Assembly: GCA_017411835.1 (NCBI GenBank)
Contig: JAFQPG010000013.1
Location: 1-64,000, forward strand
Length of the DNA: 64,000 nt
From: Ruminococcus sp.
Lineage (GTDB): Bacteria; Bacillota; Clostridia; Oscillospirales; Acutalibacteraceae
Direction: 5' to 3'
Shown: positions 23,576 to 32,697 of the stretch, piece by piece
Layout of the letters: each line of letters starts with the position of its first letter
How positions within the stretch are numbered: position 1 is the stretch's first letter
Notes under the pieces: generated by a model
The model's database searches: none
What the model was told of the DNA's origin: nothing
The model's input: only the letters and a program-made list of their open reading frames with translations
Translations under genes and position numbers: made by a program

Positions 23576-24475
23576 ATGGAATACAAAGAAGAATTTACAG
23601 AGCTTACTGAAAACGAAGAGGTAGCTACTACCGAAGAGATTTCTGAAGCCCAAGTAGCAGACGAAGCCCAGGTAGCAGATGAAGCTGTAGCTGCAGTAGA
23701 GCAAGCTGAATATACACCAGAGTTTTCTGAAATTGAAGTAGCAGAAGAATCGGTTGTTGTAGAAAAGAAGAAGTTCCCAATTCAGGTTCCTATCATTATT
23801 GCAGCATGTGTAGTTGTGTTAGCTTTAATCGGCTTTTTTGCATTAAAGCTTTTTGTTCCTACGATTGAGGGTTCATGGCTGTATGAAACTGAAGATGGTT
23901 TAGGCTTTTACTATACCTTTGATCAGAAAGCAGATGCTTATGATTGTGAAATGTCAATCGGTAGCATTCATTTCCCTGGTACCTACGAAATCGTTGAGGG
24001 TGAAGACGCTAAATCAGTAAATGTTAATGTTTATGCTGGTTATATTTACGGCAATTATACATACGAGATTACCGGTAATGCGTTGCTTAGAAACCGCGTT
24101 CTTACTTTAACAAATGCCGACGGTACTGTTATTAATCTTAATGAAGCAAAAGAACCAAAAGACAGCGATTACATTATTCCTGACGAAAACTTTGAAGAAG
24201 TAGAAGCTCTTACAGGTGAATGGGAGTTCTACTATCCTGAATATGATCAGTCTATGTATCTTACATTAAATGATGATGGTACTATGATTTATGACCAGTT
24301 TGGTATGCAGGAGCTCCATTGCGTATATACTGCAACTGACTCTACAATTAATCTTTCATTCTTCGAAACAGAGCTTATAGCACAGGAAGAGGAATATTAC
24401 TTTGATGGTGACCAGCTTATTTTCTTAGGACTTAACTGGACAAGAGTAACTGACTCTACACCTGATCAGGCGTAA
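23576..24475 (+). CDS. Membrane-anchored lipocalin-like protein (299 aa)
   Basis: The N-terminal 62 residues are acidic and cytoplasmic, with a repeated AQVADEAQVADEA. One membrane helix (VPIIIAACVVVLALIGFFAL, about 68-88) follows, then two extracytoplasmic beta domains: EGSWLYETEDGLGFYYTF (from about 98) and TGEWEFYYPEYDQSMYLTL (from about 214). Each starts with a (G)xW(x)3-4Y motif and a following strand pair, like the small lipocalin-like DUF5640 type. AAGGAGG precedes the ATG. Topology (N-in, single helix) matches the protein at 19407. Function is unknown; a surface stress or binding role is possible. Confidence 0.75.
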   Translation: MEYKEEFTELTENEEVATTEEISEAQVADEAQVADEAVAAVEQAEYTPEFSEIEVAEESVVVEKKKFPIQVPIIIAACVVVLALIGFFALKLFVPTIEGSWLYETEDGLGFYYTFDQKADAYDCEMSIGSIHFPGTYEIVEGEDAKSVNVNVYAGYIYGNYTYEITGNALLRNRVLTLTNADGTVINLNEAKEPKDSDYIIPDENFEEVEALTGEWEFYYPEYDQSMYLTLNDDGTMIYDQFGMQELHCVYTATDSTINLSFFETELIAQEEEYYFDGDQLIFLGLNWTRVTDSTPDQA

Positions 24476-24535
24476 AATAAAAATAAAAAGCAGGGGATAT
24501 GAGGCGTACTCTTAAGGACAGTACAACAAGATACG

Positions 24536-24573
24536 AAAACACCCGTAGTTTTTTAAAAACTACGGGTGTTTTT
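24536..24573 (+). terminator. Terminator within left end of cassette
   Basis: AAAACACCCGTAGTTTTT pairs perfectly with its complement ending in TTTTT. Confidence 0.88.
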
Positions 24574-24592
24574 AATATTCTCTTTCTTTGTT

Positions 24593-24620
24593 AGTTAAGT
24601 TGTGCTATAATACAACTAAC
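24593..24620 (+). promoter_or_regulatory. Palindromic operator over -10, TetR target
   Basis: AGTTGT-gctataat-ACAACT (24598-24617), extended outward by TTAG/CTAA, is a palindrome centred on a TATAAT box at 24606-24611. It lies upstream of the two-gene unit that includes a TetR regulator, so autoregulation through this site is likely. The -35 box is poor. Confidence 0.65.
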
Positions 24621-24731
24621 CGATAAATAAGAATTTGTTTTTCAAATCAACACTTTTAATATTTCGTGTTGTTCATTAAATCTCCTTGAAAATGTAAAAT
24701 GTAATTACAAAATCAAAAGGAGGTTCTTAAA

Positions 24732-25082
24732 ATGAACACAGACAAAATTTTAGCAGAATCAATCGCTAAGGACTATGCACCAAAAGACAACTCAAAAATC
24801 GTTGCCCTTAAAAAATTGGATAACCGAGCAAAACTCCCTGCCACAATTTTCACCTACTCTTGCGGCATAGTATCGGCACTCGTTTTTGGTACTGGAATGT
24901 CCCTTGCAATGCAGGTTATCGGCAACGGTATATCAGGTATGGTGCTTGGTATTATTATTGGCATTATTGGCCTTATCGGTTGCGGTGTGAATTATCCGAT
25001 TTATAAGAGATTGCTTGAAAAGGGCAAGGAAAAATATGCCTATGAAATCGTTGAACTCGCCCGTGAAATCGCAGAACAGTAA
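24732..25082 (+). CDS. Small membrane protein in TetR cassette (116 aa)
   Basis: A 116-residue protein with a Lys-rich N-terminal region, two membrane helices (FTYSCGIVSALVFGTGMSL and MVLGIIIGIIGLIGCGVN) and a charged C-terminal helix. From memory, similar proteins beside TetR genes in gut Firmicutes are sometimes misannotated as dihydropteridine reductase; no reductase motif is visible. AAGGAGG is upstream. It is 24 bases before the TetR gene and likely the regulated partner, perhaps a small efflux or membrane-stress protein. Confidence 0.78.
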   Translation: MNTDKILAESIAKDYAPKDNSKIVALKKLDNRAKLPATIFTYSCGIVSALVFGTGMSLAMQVIGNGISGMVLGIIIGIIGLIGCGVNYPIYKRLLEKGKEKYAYEIVELAREIAEQ

Positions 25083-25106
25083 ATCGATTATGCAAGGAGT
25101 GGTGCT

Positions 25107-25700
25107 ATGAATAAATCAGAAAGCAAATATTTTAATACTGCCACGAAAATGGACCTTGCATTGATTTCTTTGCTGAAAAAGAAATCGTTTCAATATATCA
25201 CTGTAAGTGAAATTTGCGAAACGGCAGGAGTTAATCGCTCAACCTTTTATTTGCATTATGAAACTATTGGTGACCTGCTGAATGAAACAACACGATATTT
25301 GTTAAACGATTTCTTATCTTATTTTTCAACAGATGCACAGGCGATTGTCCATAACCTAAAAAACTGTGAACTTAACGAGTTGGTCTTCATTGGCGATAAA
25401 CACTTAACCCCGTATCTTACCTATATTAAAGACAACAAAGAAGTATTTGCAACGGCATTATTGCATAATAAAACCTTAGGATTTGAAGATATATATAAGC
25501 GAATGTTTGAAAACATATTCAATCCTATTTTGGATAGATTTCATTACCCACCAAATGATAGACAGTATGTGATGATGTATTATCTTAATGGTATCAATGC
25601 AATCGTTAGTGAATGGTTGAAAAATGGTTGTGACAAACCTATTAAAGAAATTTCGGAAATAATAGCGGTTTGTATTTACGGACTTAAAAGAGAACAGTAA
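25107..25700 (+). CDS. TetR/AcrR family transcriptional regulator
   Basis: A 197-residue repressor-type protein. Residues 10-55 form the TetR helix-turn-helix (ITVSEICETAGVNRSTFYLHY), with the typical ending FY.HY; the rest is an all-helical ligand-binding domain of the DhaS/TetR_C type. AAGGAG precedes the ATG. It is the second gene of the operon behind the palindromic operator at 24593-24620, which it probably binds. Effector unknown. Confidence 0.9.
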   Translation: MNKSESKYFNTATKMDLALISLLKKKSFQYITVSEICETAGVNRSTFYLHYETIGDLLNETTRYLLNDFLSYFSTDAQAIVHNLKNCELNELVFIGDKHLTPYLTYIKDNKEVFATALLHNKTLGFEDIYKRMFENIFNPILDRFHYPPNDRQYVMMYYLNGINAIVSEWLKNGCDKPIKEISEIIAVCIYGLKREQ

Positions 25701-25743
25701 ATTTCAATTTATCGAATAGATGATATTTGTTTAGATAAGGGTT

Positions 25744-25793
25744 TTAGGTTCTCCTAACAAGAGACATTTGGGAGCCAAAATGTCCTGCTTGTT
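25744..25793 (+). promoter_or_regulatory. Paired hairpins downstream of TetR gene
   Basis: TTAGG-TTCT-CCTAA (25744-25757) abuts a bulged stem in which AACAAG and GACATTT (25756-25769) pair with AAATGTC and CTTGTT (25778-25793), leaving an extra A and CT unpaired. No T-run follows, so this is not a terminator; role unknown. A conventional terminator lies 18 bases further. Confidence 0.45.
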
Positions 25794-25810
25794 ACGGTAT
25801 AAGATTAAAT

Positions 25811-25846
25811 TAAGAGCTGTGTAGAAATTTTCTACACAGCTCTTTT
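25811..25846 (+). terminator. Terminator of the TetR operon
   Basis: TAAGAGCTGTGTAGAAA and its complement form a long perfect stem ending CTCTTTTA. Confidence 0.85.
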
Positions 25847-25884
25847 ACTGTCCTTTAGAGTGGGACTCGTAAGCCCCTGCTTTT

Positions 25885-27285
25885 TTATTTTTGATTTTCA
25901 ATTAGTCTAAGTAGTAAAACTAAATCGTCTACCTTTATATCTTCGGAGTTATTCAAATCAGAAGCATCTAAGAACACACCAGAAAAAGCAATATTATCCA
26001 GTAAAAAATCAAACATAACATCTTTATCTCTTGAGTTTATGTTACCCTCACCGGTCAAGTCACCTGCAACACAAAGCTCAAATTCATATATACTATTTTC
26101 GTTATAAAAAACCGCAAGAGTTGCTGTGCCGACATTACCGCTGGTAAGCACATCGTCTTTGTTGTATCTATAAAGCTTAAGCTCATATCCGTCGTAGTTC
26201 ATATTGTTTTTGAATTTTGAAACAGTTGTTCCACTTTCTATGCCAAGTATTTTGTTGTTTTGAAAGTCTACAGTATAAACGTTACTGCTTATTGAGTAGT
26301 CAGCAAATTCGCTATCAGTATTGTTGCTATCAGCAAAACCAGTTTGCTTTATAGCTTTAAGCTCTGAAAAGTCAATCGAAACTACAGTTGGGGTATATGA
26401 ATCGTAGCAAAGAGCAATAATTGTATCGTCAATAGTAAAAAGCTGTGAGATATTATTGCTTAACTTAATGCTTTTCTTTTTAGCACCGCTATTTATATCA
26501 ATAGCAAAAATAGTATTCTCATTAAAGACTATAGCATAATTTTTATATACACCGCCGCTTGACACTATAGCATTGCTGTTGTGTTCAATCACCTTATCAA
26601 CTGATAATGTATTAGTCTTATAGACACTGCCGAAATTTGCTGTGAAGAAATTCTTATCTATAAAACTACCTGCTCCTGTATATTTAAAATTTGAAACTCG
26701 TTTACAGTAATCGTTGCTTATTAAGTATGCACCGTCTTCGGTCAGAGCAAATACATTGCCGTCAAAGTCGCATATCAATGAGCTTAGGTCAGTATTCAAA
26801 TCCAACTGATTAATGAATTTACCCTTACTTGAGTAGATGTTAACAACGCCGTTACTTCGTGCTAGATAGACGAAATTGTCACTATACGCAGTCTGATTGT
26901 TAAGGTAATAAATATCTGAGTTTAATATAAAGGATGTTAAGATATCGTTTTTAATATCATACAAAACGATTTGAGTTTGCTTGGTGTTGTTTATGTGACA
27001 ACTAAAGATAAACATATTGTTGCATAAATTAATAGAACTCGGTTTGTTTTCAAGCGACAAAGTAGTACAAGCTTTGCTGTTATAAAGCGAGTCGATATAT
27101 ACGGTTTTGTTGTCTATGCCAGCAAGATAAACCTGATTTTCATTTTTAAGAAGCATAACGTTATCAAGATTTGAATACAGGCTGTAATTGTAAATATCAT
27201 ATCCACTTGCTGAAAACGGAACCAACGCAAAGGTGATTAATATAGTAAGAATTAAAGCGACAGCTTTTGTAATAAGATTTTTCAT
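25885..27285 (-). CDS. Secreted beta-propeller-like protein with dockerin
   Basis: A 466-residue exported protein: signal peptide MKNLITKAVALILTILITF, ending near SASG; then about 380 residues of repeated beta strands in which short NVYS/YIAxSN-type units recur, compatible with a propeller; then a C-terminal type I dockerin (about 405-462) with two calcium loops, DLTGEGNINSRD and DLNNSEDIKVDD. A dockerin binds a cohesin on a scaffold or cell surface. ATG 27285 is behind GAGGGG; a longer frame to 27354 lacks a ribosome site. The stop lies within the right inverted repeat of the TetR cassette. Confidence 0.82.
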   Translation of the reverse strand: MKNLITKAVALILTILITFALVPFSASGYDIYNYSLYSNLDNVMLLKNENQVYLAGIDNKTVYIDSLYNSKACTTLSLENKPSSINLCNNMFIFSCHINNTKQTQIVLYDIKNDILTSFILNSDIYYLNNQTAYSDNFVYLARSNGVVNIYSSKGKFINQLDLNTDLSSLICDFDGNVFALTEDGAYLISNDYCKRVSNFKYTGAGSFIDKNFFTANFGSVYKTNTLSVDKVIEHNSNAIVSSGGVYKNYAIVFNENTIFAIDINSGAKKKSIKLSNNISQLFTIDDTIIALCYDSYTPTVVSIDFSELKAIKQTGFADSNNTDSEFADYSISSNVYTVDFQNNKILGIESGTTVSKFKNNMNYDGYELKLYRYNKDDVLTSGNVGTATLAVFYNENSIYEFELCVAGDLTGEGNINSRDKDVMFDFLLDNIAFSGVFLDASDLNNSEDIKVDDLVLLLRLIENQK

Positions 27286-27353
27286 AGCAAACCCCTCAAC
27301 ACTGATTATAAGATAAGTAGAGGTGATTGTCTTGAAAAGGTGACATCTTGTCA

Positions 27354-27383
27354 CAAAAAAATAACGCTACCGAATTGGTAGCG
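27354..27383 (-). terminator. Terminator of yebC
   Basis: On the minus strand ACGCTACC-AATTC-GGTAGCGT is followed by TATTTTTTT. Confidence 0.87.
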
Positions 27384-27397
27384 TTTTAATTTTTTAA

Positions 27398-28138
27398 TTA
27401 TTCATTTGGCATTTCCCAGTTGTGCCATACGTTCTGGATATCATCGTTGTCCTCAAATAAATCAAGCATCTTCTGCATTTTCTCGCAGATAGCAGGGTCG
27501 TCGATTGCTGTATATGTGCTAGGTACCTGTTCAACCTCAGCAGATGCAAATACATAGCCTTTGTCAGTAAGGTCATCTCTGATAGCACCTAAATCTTCAG
27601 GCTCTGTGTAGATTGTGAAGATATCATCGTCTGCTTCAAAATCAGCAGCGCCTGCTTCTAAAGAGTCTTCCATAACAACGTCTTCCTCTTTATCAAGCTC
27701 TTCACGCTCAATAATAAGAACGCCTTTCTTTTCAAACATAAAGCTTACACAGCCAGGTGTACCCATATTACCGCCGAACTTGTCAAAGTAATGTCTTACT
27801 TCGCCTGCTGTACGGTTTCTGTTGTCTGTAAGTGCTTCAACGATTACAGCAACGCCTGATGGACCGTAGCCTTCGTATGTAACAGCTTCGTAGTTAGCGC
27901 CGTCGTTTCCGGAAGCGGCCTTTTTAATAATTCTGTCGATATTTTCGTTTGGTACATTTGCAGCCTTAGCTTTAGCGATACAATCTTTAAGTTTAGAGTT
28001 TACGTTAGGGTCAGCACTACCACCATCGCGGATAGCAACCATAAGCTCTCTACCGATTTTAGTAAAGACCTTTGCACGTGCGGCATCATTCTTACCTTTT
28101 TTCTGTTTAATGGTACTCCATTTATTATGTCCTGACAT
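27398..28138 (-). CDS. yebC: YebC/PmpR family regulator
   Basis: A 246-residue protein of the YebC/TACO1 family, involved in transcription control or in relieving ribosome stalling at polyproline. It begins MSGHNKWSTIKQKKGKND, has GRELMVAIRDGG and GYGPSGVAVIVEALTDNRNR, and ends with the acidic domain 3. ATG 28138 is chosen because the family starts MSGHNKW and AAGGGAT lies upstream. It is monocistronic with its own promoter and terminator, divergent from yicC. Confidence 0.95.
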   Translation of the reverse strand: MSGHNKWSTIKQKKGKNDAARAKVFTKIGRELMVAIRDGGSADPNVNSKLKDCIAKAKAANVPNENIDRIIKKAASGNDGANYEAVTYEGYGPSGVAVIVEALTDNRNRTAGEVRHYFDKFGGNMGTPGCVSFMFEKKGVLIIEREELDKEEDVVMEDSLEAGAADFEADDDIFTIYTEPEDLGAIRDDLTDKGYVFASAEVEQVPSTYTAIDDPAICEKMQKMLDLFEDNDDIQNVWHNWEMPNE

Positions 28139-28170
28139 TAAAATCATCCCTTTTATAATTTTTCACAAGG

Positions 28171-28199
28171 ATTATATCACATACAGCAGATTAATGCAA
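28171..28199 (-). promoter_or_regulatory. yebC promoter
   Basis: On the minus strand TTGCAT, 17 bases, TATAAT, about 35 bases before the ATG. Confidence 0.7.
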
Positions 28200-28228
28200 A
28201 TAATTGTTACAGTTTTGTCATACAACTA

Positions 28229-28257
28229 TTGTCGTAAAATGTGCTCGGTGGTATAAT
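28229..28257 (+). promoter_or_regulatory. Promoter of the yicC operon
   Basis: TTGTCG at 28229-28234, 17-base spacer, TATAAT at 28252-28257. It likely drives the long run of genes from yicC onward. Confidence 0.65.
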
Positions 28258-28305
28258 TACTTGGTATAAGATAATTATAATTTTGATATAGAAAGGGTTG
28301 ATTTT

Positions 28306-29184
28306 ATGGCAATGTCTATGACTGGTTTTGGCAGATGCGAAACCACCGTCAACGGCAGGCAGATTACTGTTGAAATGAAAAGTGTTAACCACCGTTATTT
28401 TGAGTTTTCCTGTCGTACAACACGCGGCTACAGCTTTTTAGAGGATAAGCTCAAAAAATATGTTTCTCAAAAAATTTCTCGCGGTAAGGTTGATATGTAT
28501 GTATCTATTACCGAGAGCGAAGATTCACAGGTGGATGTTACTATCAATAAACCGCTTGCAAGCGGCTATGTAAACGCTATACATACATTGGCAACTGAAT
28601 ATAATATTCCTGACGATTTGTCTGTTTCTGTACTTACAAGATATTCTGATATTTTCCAGATTCATAAAGAAGAGCAGGACGAGGAGCAAATTTTTGCTGA
28701 TGTAAAGGTTGCTTTGGATGTTGCTTTGGATAGTTTCCTTGATATGAGAAAAGCAGAAGGTCAAAAGCTTAAAGAGGATGTTCTTTCCAGAGTTGACACC
28801 ATTATGTCTATAGTCGCTGAAATTGAAAAGCGTTCTCCGATTACTGTAGAAGAATATCGTTTAAAGCTTACAAAGCGCATAGCAGATATGCTGTCAAACG
28901 CTGATATTGATGAGCAGAGGATTTTGACCGAAGCTGCTATCTTTGCAGATAAGGTTGCGGTAGACGAGGAAACAGTTCGTCTGCGTAGCCATTTTGAGCA
29001 GATGAAGTCGTTCTTTGAAAGCGATGTTCCTATTGGCAGAAAGCTTGATTTTATTGTTCAGGAAATGAACAGAGAGGCGAATACAATCGGTTCTAAGGTT
29101 ACTGATGCAACACTTGCGCACAAGGTTGTAGATATCAAATCTGAAATCGAAAAAATTCGTGAGCAAATTCAGAACATTGAATAA
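28306..29184 (+). CDS. yicC: YicC family endoribonuclease
   Basis: A 292-residue protein with the N-terminal YicC domain (SMTGFGRCE, EMKSVNHRYFEFSCRT) and C-terminal DUF1732 (VGSKVTDATLAHKVVDIKSEIEKIREQIQNIE split: KVVDIKSEIEKIREQ). Homologues cut RNA and promote decay of some small RNAs. Length is normal. GAAAGGG precedes the ATG. First gene of the yicC-remA-gmk-rpoZ-priA cluster typical of Firmicutes. Confidence 0.94.
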   Translation: MAMSMTGFGRCETTVNGRQITVEMKSVNHRYFEFSCRTTRGYSFLEDKLKKYVSQKISRGKVDMYVSITESEDSQVDVTINKPLASGYVNAIHTLATEYNIPDDLSVSVLTRYSDIFQIHKEEQDEEQIFADVKVALDVALDSFLDMRKAEGQKLKEDVLSRVDTIMSIVAEIEKRSPITVEEYRLKLTKRIADMLSNADIDEQRILTEAAIFADKVAVDEETVRLRSHFEQMKSFFESDVPIGRKLDFIVQEMNREANTIGSKVTDATLAHKVVDIKSEIEKIREQIQNIE

Positions 29185-29199
29185 TTAAGGAGATTTGTT

Positions 29200-29448
29200 G
29201 TGAGATTTATTAATATAGGCTTTGGAAATGTTGTTTCAGCACAGAAGGTTGTGTCGGTTGTATCTCCTGATTCAGCCCCTATAAAGCGTATTATTCAAAC
29301 CGCAAAGGCTGACTGTTCGCTTATTGACGCAACTTTTGGTAGAAAGTGCAAGGCAGTTATCATTACCGACAGTGACCACATCATCTTGTCTGCGATTACT
29401 CCTGAAACGATTTCCTCGCGACTTGAAGAGGAGTTAAAAAATGGATAA
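29200..29448 (+). CDS. remA: RemA/DUF370 regulatory protein
   Basis: An 82-residue DUF370 protein that in Bacillus activates matrix genes as a DNA-binding ring. The start is GTG behind [16 protein letters not shown], then [12 protein letters not shown] and [18 protein letters not shown] are family signatures. Its stop overlaps the gmk start by eight bases, implying translational coupling. Confidence 0.93.
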   Translation: MRFINIGFGNVVSAQKVVSVVSPDSAPIKRIIQTAKADCSLIDATFGRKCKAVIITDSDHIILSAITPETISSRLEEELKNG

Positions 29449-30019
29449 AGGTTTACTTATTGTATATACCGGTGCTTCGGGCGTTGGCAAAGGCACCGTT
29501 ATGAAAAGACTTTTAGAGAGTAACGATAATTTACGATTGTCTGTTTCTGCAACGACTAGAGCACCTCGACCGGGGGAGACTGACGGCGTTGAGTATCACT
29601 TTGTTACTGAAGATAGATTTTTAGAGATGATTGATAAAAGCGAGTTGCTTGAACACGCTGTTTATTGTGGCAACCACTACGGAACTCCTGAAAAATCGGT
29701 CAGAGATATGCTAAGCAGTGGCTTAGATGTAATGCTCGAGATTGAAGTAAAAGGCTATTTGCAGATTAAAAAGCTGTTTCCTGACTGCGTTACTATCTTT
29801 GTTTTGCCTCCAAGCCTTGAAGAGCTTGAGCGCAGACTAAAGGGCAGAGGCACCGAAACTGACGACGTAGTTAAAGAACGCCTAAACAGAGCGATTGAAG
29901 AAATGGAATACGCAAAGTATTTTGATTATCAGGTTATTAATGACGATGTCGAGAGAACAAAAGACGAAATCTTAGACATCATTTCAAAAATAAAAAAAGA
30001 AAGAACTATGGAGGAATAA
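29441..30019 (+). CDS. gmk: Guanylate kinase
   Basis: A 192-residue kinase making GDP from GMP. The P-loop is [14 protein letters not shown], followed by [19 protein letters not shown] (GMP binding) and the lid with [17 protein letters not shown] at 29426-29431 precedes the start, inside remA. Only two bases separate it from rpoZ. Confidence 0.97.
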   Translation: MDKGLLIVYTGASGVGKGTVMKRLLESNDNLRLSVSATTRAPRPGETDGVEYHFVTEDRFLEMIDKSELLEHAVYCGNHYGTPEKSVRDMLSSGLDVMLEIEVKGYLQIKKLFPDCVTIFVLPPSLEELERRLKGRGTETDDVVKERLNRAIEEMEYAKYFDYQVINDDVERTKDEILDIISKIKKERTMEE

Positions 30020-30021
30020 TT

Positions 30022-30225
30022 ATGAAAAGAGCTTCACTTGATGATATGTTAAAGGGTAGAGAGAGCCGTTACGCTCTCGTTATTGGCGTTGCTAAAAGAG
30101 CAAGAGAAATTGCGCAGAATTTCAAGGATGAAAATGTGATCACTGACGAAAAGCCGGTGCTTCTTGCGATTGAAGACTTCAAAAACCATAAATACAACAT
30201 TTTAGAGCCTGAAGACGAAGAATGA
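30022..30225 (+). CDS. rpoZ: RNA polymerase omega subunit
   Basis: A 67-residue omega subunit that helps fold and hold beta-prime. RESRYALVIGVAKRARE is the family core; the acidic tail is longer than minimal. GGAGG precedes the ATG. Its stop overlaps the start of priA. The coaBC gene, often between rpoZ and priA in Firmicutes, is absent here. Confidence 0.93.
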   Translation: MKRASLDDMLKGRESRYALVIGVAKRAREIAQNFKDENVITDEKPVLLAIEDFKNHKYNILEPEDEE

Positions 30226-32672
30226 TGAATATACTTATCGTTTCAGTAGCTGTTGAAAATACAGTTTACCATTTTGATAAGTTATTTGATTATTTAGTAC
30301 CGCTCAGCTTTTGTGAGAAAATAGCAGTCGGCTCAAGGGTTCTGATACCTTTTGGCAGAGGTAATAAAAAGCGTCAGGGTATGGTAATGTCTATTAACAC
30401 TCCTGATGAAAATTTTGATGCTACAAAGCTTAAAGAGATTTCGTCAGTCTTAGATAACTCTCCTGTGCTTAACAAAGAGATGGTCGAGCTTGCAAAATTT
30501 ATGAAAGCTCACTGCTTTTGTACTTACTACGATGCTGTAAAGGCTATGTTGCCCGCAGGTATAAATTATAAGATTACAACTGAATATAGTGTAATAAAGC
30601 CTGTAAAGTTTGAATTGTATGATTTAGAAGATGAAAAACGTCGAATAGTTCAGTTCTTACTAAAAAAAGGCAAGCCTGTCAAAAAGGAAATTTTACTTGA
30701 TGCTTTTTCCTATGAGGATACTGCACTTTTTGACAGTATGTGCAAGGAAGGTCTGCTTATTAAAAATGATTCTACCTACCGTAAAACGGGCGACAAAAGC
30801 GTAAAAATGGTCAGAATCAACGAAGATGCAGTCATCGAAAACGCAAAGCTTACCCAAAAGCAAAGTAGCGTGCTTGAAGTTTTACAGGCTGTCGGATGTG
30901 TCTGTGTTAAAGAAATTTGCTATTATACTGGAGTTACGTCCTCTGTTGTCGATTCACTTGTGAAAAAAGGATTAGCTACTTATTATGACGACGAGGTTTT
31001 CAGAATTCCTGAAATAAAGAAAGCTCAAAAGCGTGATATTACTTTAACCGACGAGCAAAAAACTGCTTTTGAAAAATTATTTGCTGACTATAAATCTGAT
31101 AAAGGCATTGTTTCATTACTATATGGCATAACCGGTTCGGGCAAGACATCTGTCTTTATGAAGCTTATTGAAGAAGCTGTTAAAGATAATAAGGGTGTTA
31201 TTGTTATGGTGCCTGAAATCGCTTTAACAAGTCAGCTCATATCTATTTTTAAATCAAGCTTTGGCGATAAGGTTGCAGTTTTTCACAGCGGACTTTCTCT
31301 TGGTGAGCGTCTTGATGAGTTTAAACGAGTTAAAAACGGTCTAGCCTGCATTGCTATTGGCACACGCTCCGCTATATTTGCGCCATTTTCTAATCTTGGA
31401 CTTATCATTATGGATGAAGAGCAAGAGCATACCTATAAGTCAGAGGGTAAGCCTCGCTTTCATGCTCGTGAGCTCGCAAAGTTTCGAGCATCTTATAATA
31501 ATGCTTTGCTTGTTTTATCATCAGCTACGCCAAGTATTGAAACATACTATAACGCTAAAGCAGGAAAATATAATATCGTTACGCTAAAAAACAGATATGG
31601 AAAGGCTACCTTGCCTGATGTTTTAATAGCAGATATGAACGAAGAAATCAGCGTTGGCAACACATCTCAGTTTTCCGGTTTGTTACTTGAACATATTGAG
31701 GATAACTTAAATAATCATAAACAGACTATTTTACTTTTAAATCGCAGAGGACATAATACCTTTGTGTCATGTAGAAACTGTAGGGAAACTGTCGTTTGTC
31801 CAAACTGCTCGATTTCAATGACTTACCATAGCGCTAATAATCGTCTGATGTGTCATTATTGCGGACATTCTGTTAAATATGACGGAATCTGTCCGACTTG
31901 CAATGGTCATTCGTTGAGATTTTCAGGCTTTGGTACTCAACGTGCCGAAGCAGAGCTTGCTGAAATTTTCCCTCAAGCCAAAATTTTGCGTATGGATACT
32001 GATGCGACTATGAGCAAATCGTCACATGAAAAGAAATTGTCGCAGTTTGCATCAGGAGAGTATGACATTTTAGTGGGTACACAGATGGTGGCAAAAGGAC
32101 TGGATTTTCCGAATGTTACTTTAGTCGGTGTATTGAGTGCTGACCAGATGCTTTACAGCGATGACTACAGAAGCTTTGAAAATGCTTTTTCGATGCTTAC
32201 TCAGGTAGTTGGTCGTAGCGGCAGAGGTAGCGATAAGGGCAGAGCGATTATTCAGACCTTTACTCCTGAAAATCCTGTTATTTCACTTGGTGCAAGCCAA
32301 GATTATGACAGCTTTTATGAAAATGAGATAAAGATAAGAAAAGCGATGCTTTATCCGCCGTTTGCACAACTGTGTCTTATAGGCTTTGTATGTGAAAATA
32401 ACGTTAAGGTAAGTAAAGCAGCAAGTGCATTTATGAATATACTTACCGAAAAACTAAATGTTGAATATAGCGATATACCTATACGTATTTTAGGACCGTC
32501 AACTGCTGCTGTGCCTAAAGTCAATAATAAATATCGCTATAAGATTATACTTAAATGTAGAAATGACTCAAAATTCAGAACTATGTTGTCTGATGTACTG
32601 ACAGGATTTTCTAAGAACAGCGATTTTTCTGATGTTACGGTGTATGCTGATATGCACCCGATTGAGTTGTAA
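30222..32672 (+). CDS. priA: Primosomal protein N' (PriA helicase)
   Basis: An 816-residue replication-restart helicase. The N-terminal 3'-DNA-binding domain (VPLSFCEKIAVGSRVLIPFG) is followed by a winged helix, the Walker A loop GITGSGKTSVFMKL, DEEQEH box, and a zinc module with eight cysteines (CRNC, CPNC, CHYC, CPTC near residues 518-565). Motif VI QVVGRSGRG is intact. ATG 30222 overlaps the rpoZ stop (ATGATGA arrangement); ATG 30225 is equally possible. Confidence 0.97.
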   Translation: MMNILIVSVAVENTVYHFDKLFDYLVPLSFCEKIAVGSRVLIPFGRGNKKRQGMVMSINTPDENFDATKLKEISSVLDNSPVLNKEMVELAKFMKAHCFCTYYDAVKAMLPAGINYKITTEYSVIKPVKFELYDLEDEKRRIVQFLLKKGKPVKKEILLDAFSYEDTALFDSMCKEGLLIKNDSTYRKTGDKSVKMVRINEDAVIENAKLTQKQSSVLEVLQAVGCVCVKEICYYTGVTSSVVDSLVKKGLATYYDDEVFRIPEIKKAQKRDITLTDEQKTAFEKLFADYKSDKGIVSLLYGITGSGKTSVFMKLIEEAVKDNKGVIVMVPEIALTSQLISIFKSSFGDKVAVFHSGLSLGERLDEFKRVKNGLACIAIGTRSAIFAPFSNLGLIIMDEEQEHTYKSEGKPRFHARELAKFRASYNNALLVLSSATPSIETYYNAKAGKYNIVTLKNRYGKATLPDVLIADMNEEISVGNTSQFSGLLLEHIEDNLNNHKQTILLLNRRGHNTFVSCRNCRETVVCPNCSISMTYHSANNRLMCHYCGHSVKYDGICPTCNGHSLRFSGFGTQRAEAELAEIFPQAKILRMDTDATMSKSSHEKKLSQFASGEYDILVGTQMVAKGLDFPNVTLVGVLSADQMLYSDDYRSFENAFSMLTQVVGRSGRGSDKGRAIIQTFTPENPVISLGASQDYDSFYENEIKIRKAMLYPPFAQLCLIGFVCENNVKVSKAASAFMNILTEKLNVEYSDIPIRILGPSTAAVPKVNNKYRYKIILKCRNDSKFRTMLSDVLTGFSKNSDFSDVTVYADMHPIEL

Positions 32673-32697
32673 AGTTAAAATAAAAGGAGTGTTCGTT

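Larger units (their letters stand above)
24479..25892. mobile_element. Cassette flanked by ~45-bp inverted repeats
   Basis: The left end 24479-24523 and the right end 25846-25892 are inverted repeats: AAAAATAAAAAGCAGGGG is shared, then GAG, ACTCT and AAGGACAGTA match around a few differences, about 37 of 45 positions. They enclose two terminators, a palindromic promoter-operator, a small membrane-protein gene and a TetR gene; no transposase is present. The outer AAAAGCAGGGG arms also look like the halves of a bidirectional terminator between the convergent genes outside, so an insertion into such a terminator is an alternative. Confidence 0.5.

Noticed and set aside
25744-25793. Integron attC-like site behind the TetR gene
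   Set aside because: The bulged stem recalls attC, but the GTTRRRY and RYYYAAC cores do not match and no integron integrase is present.
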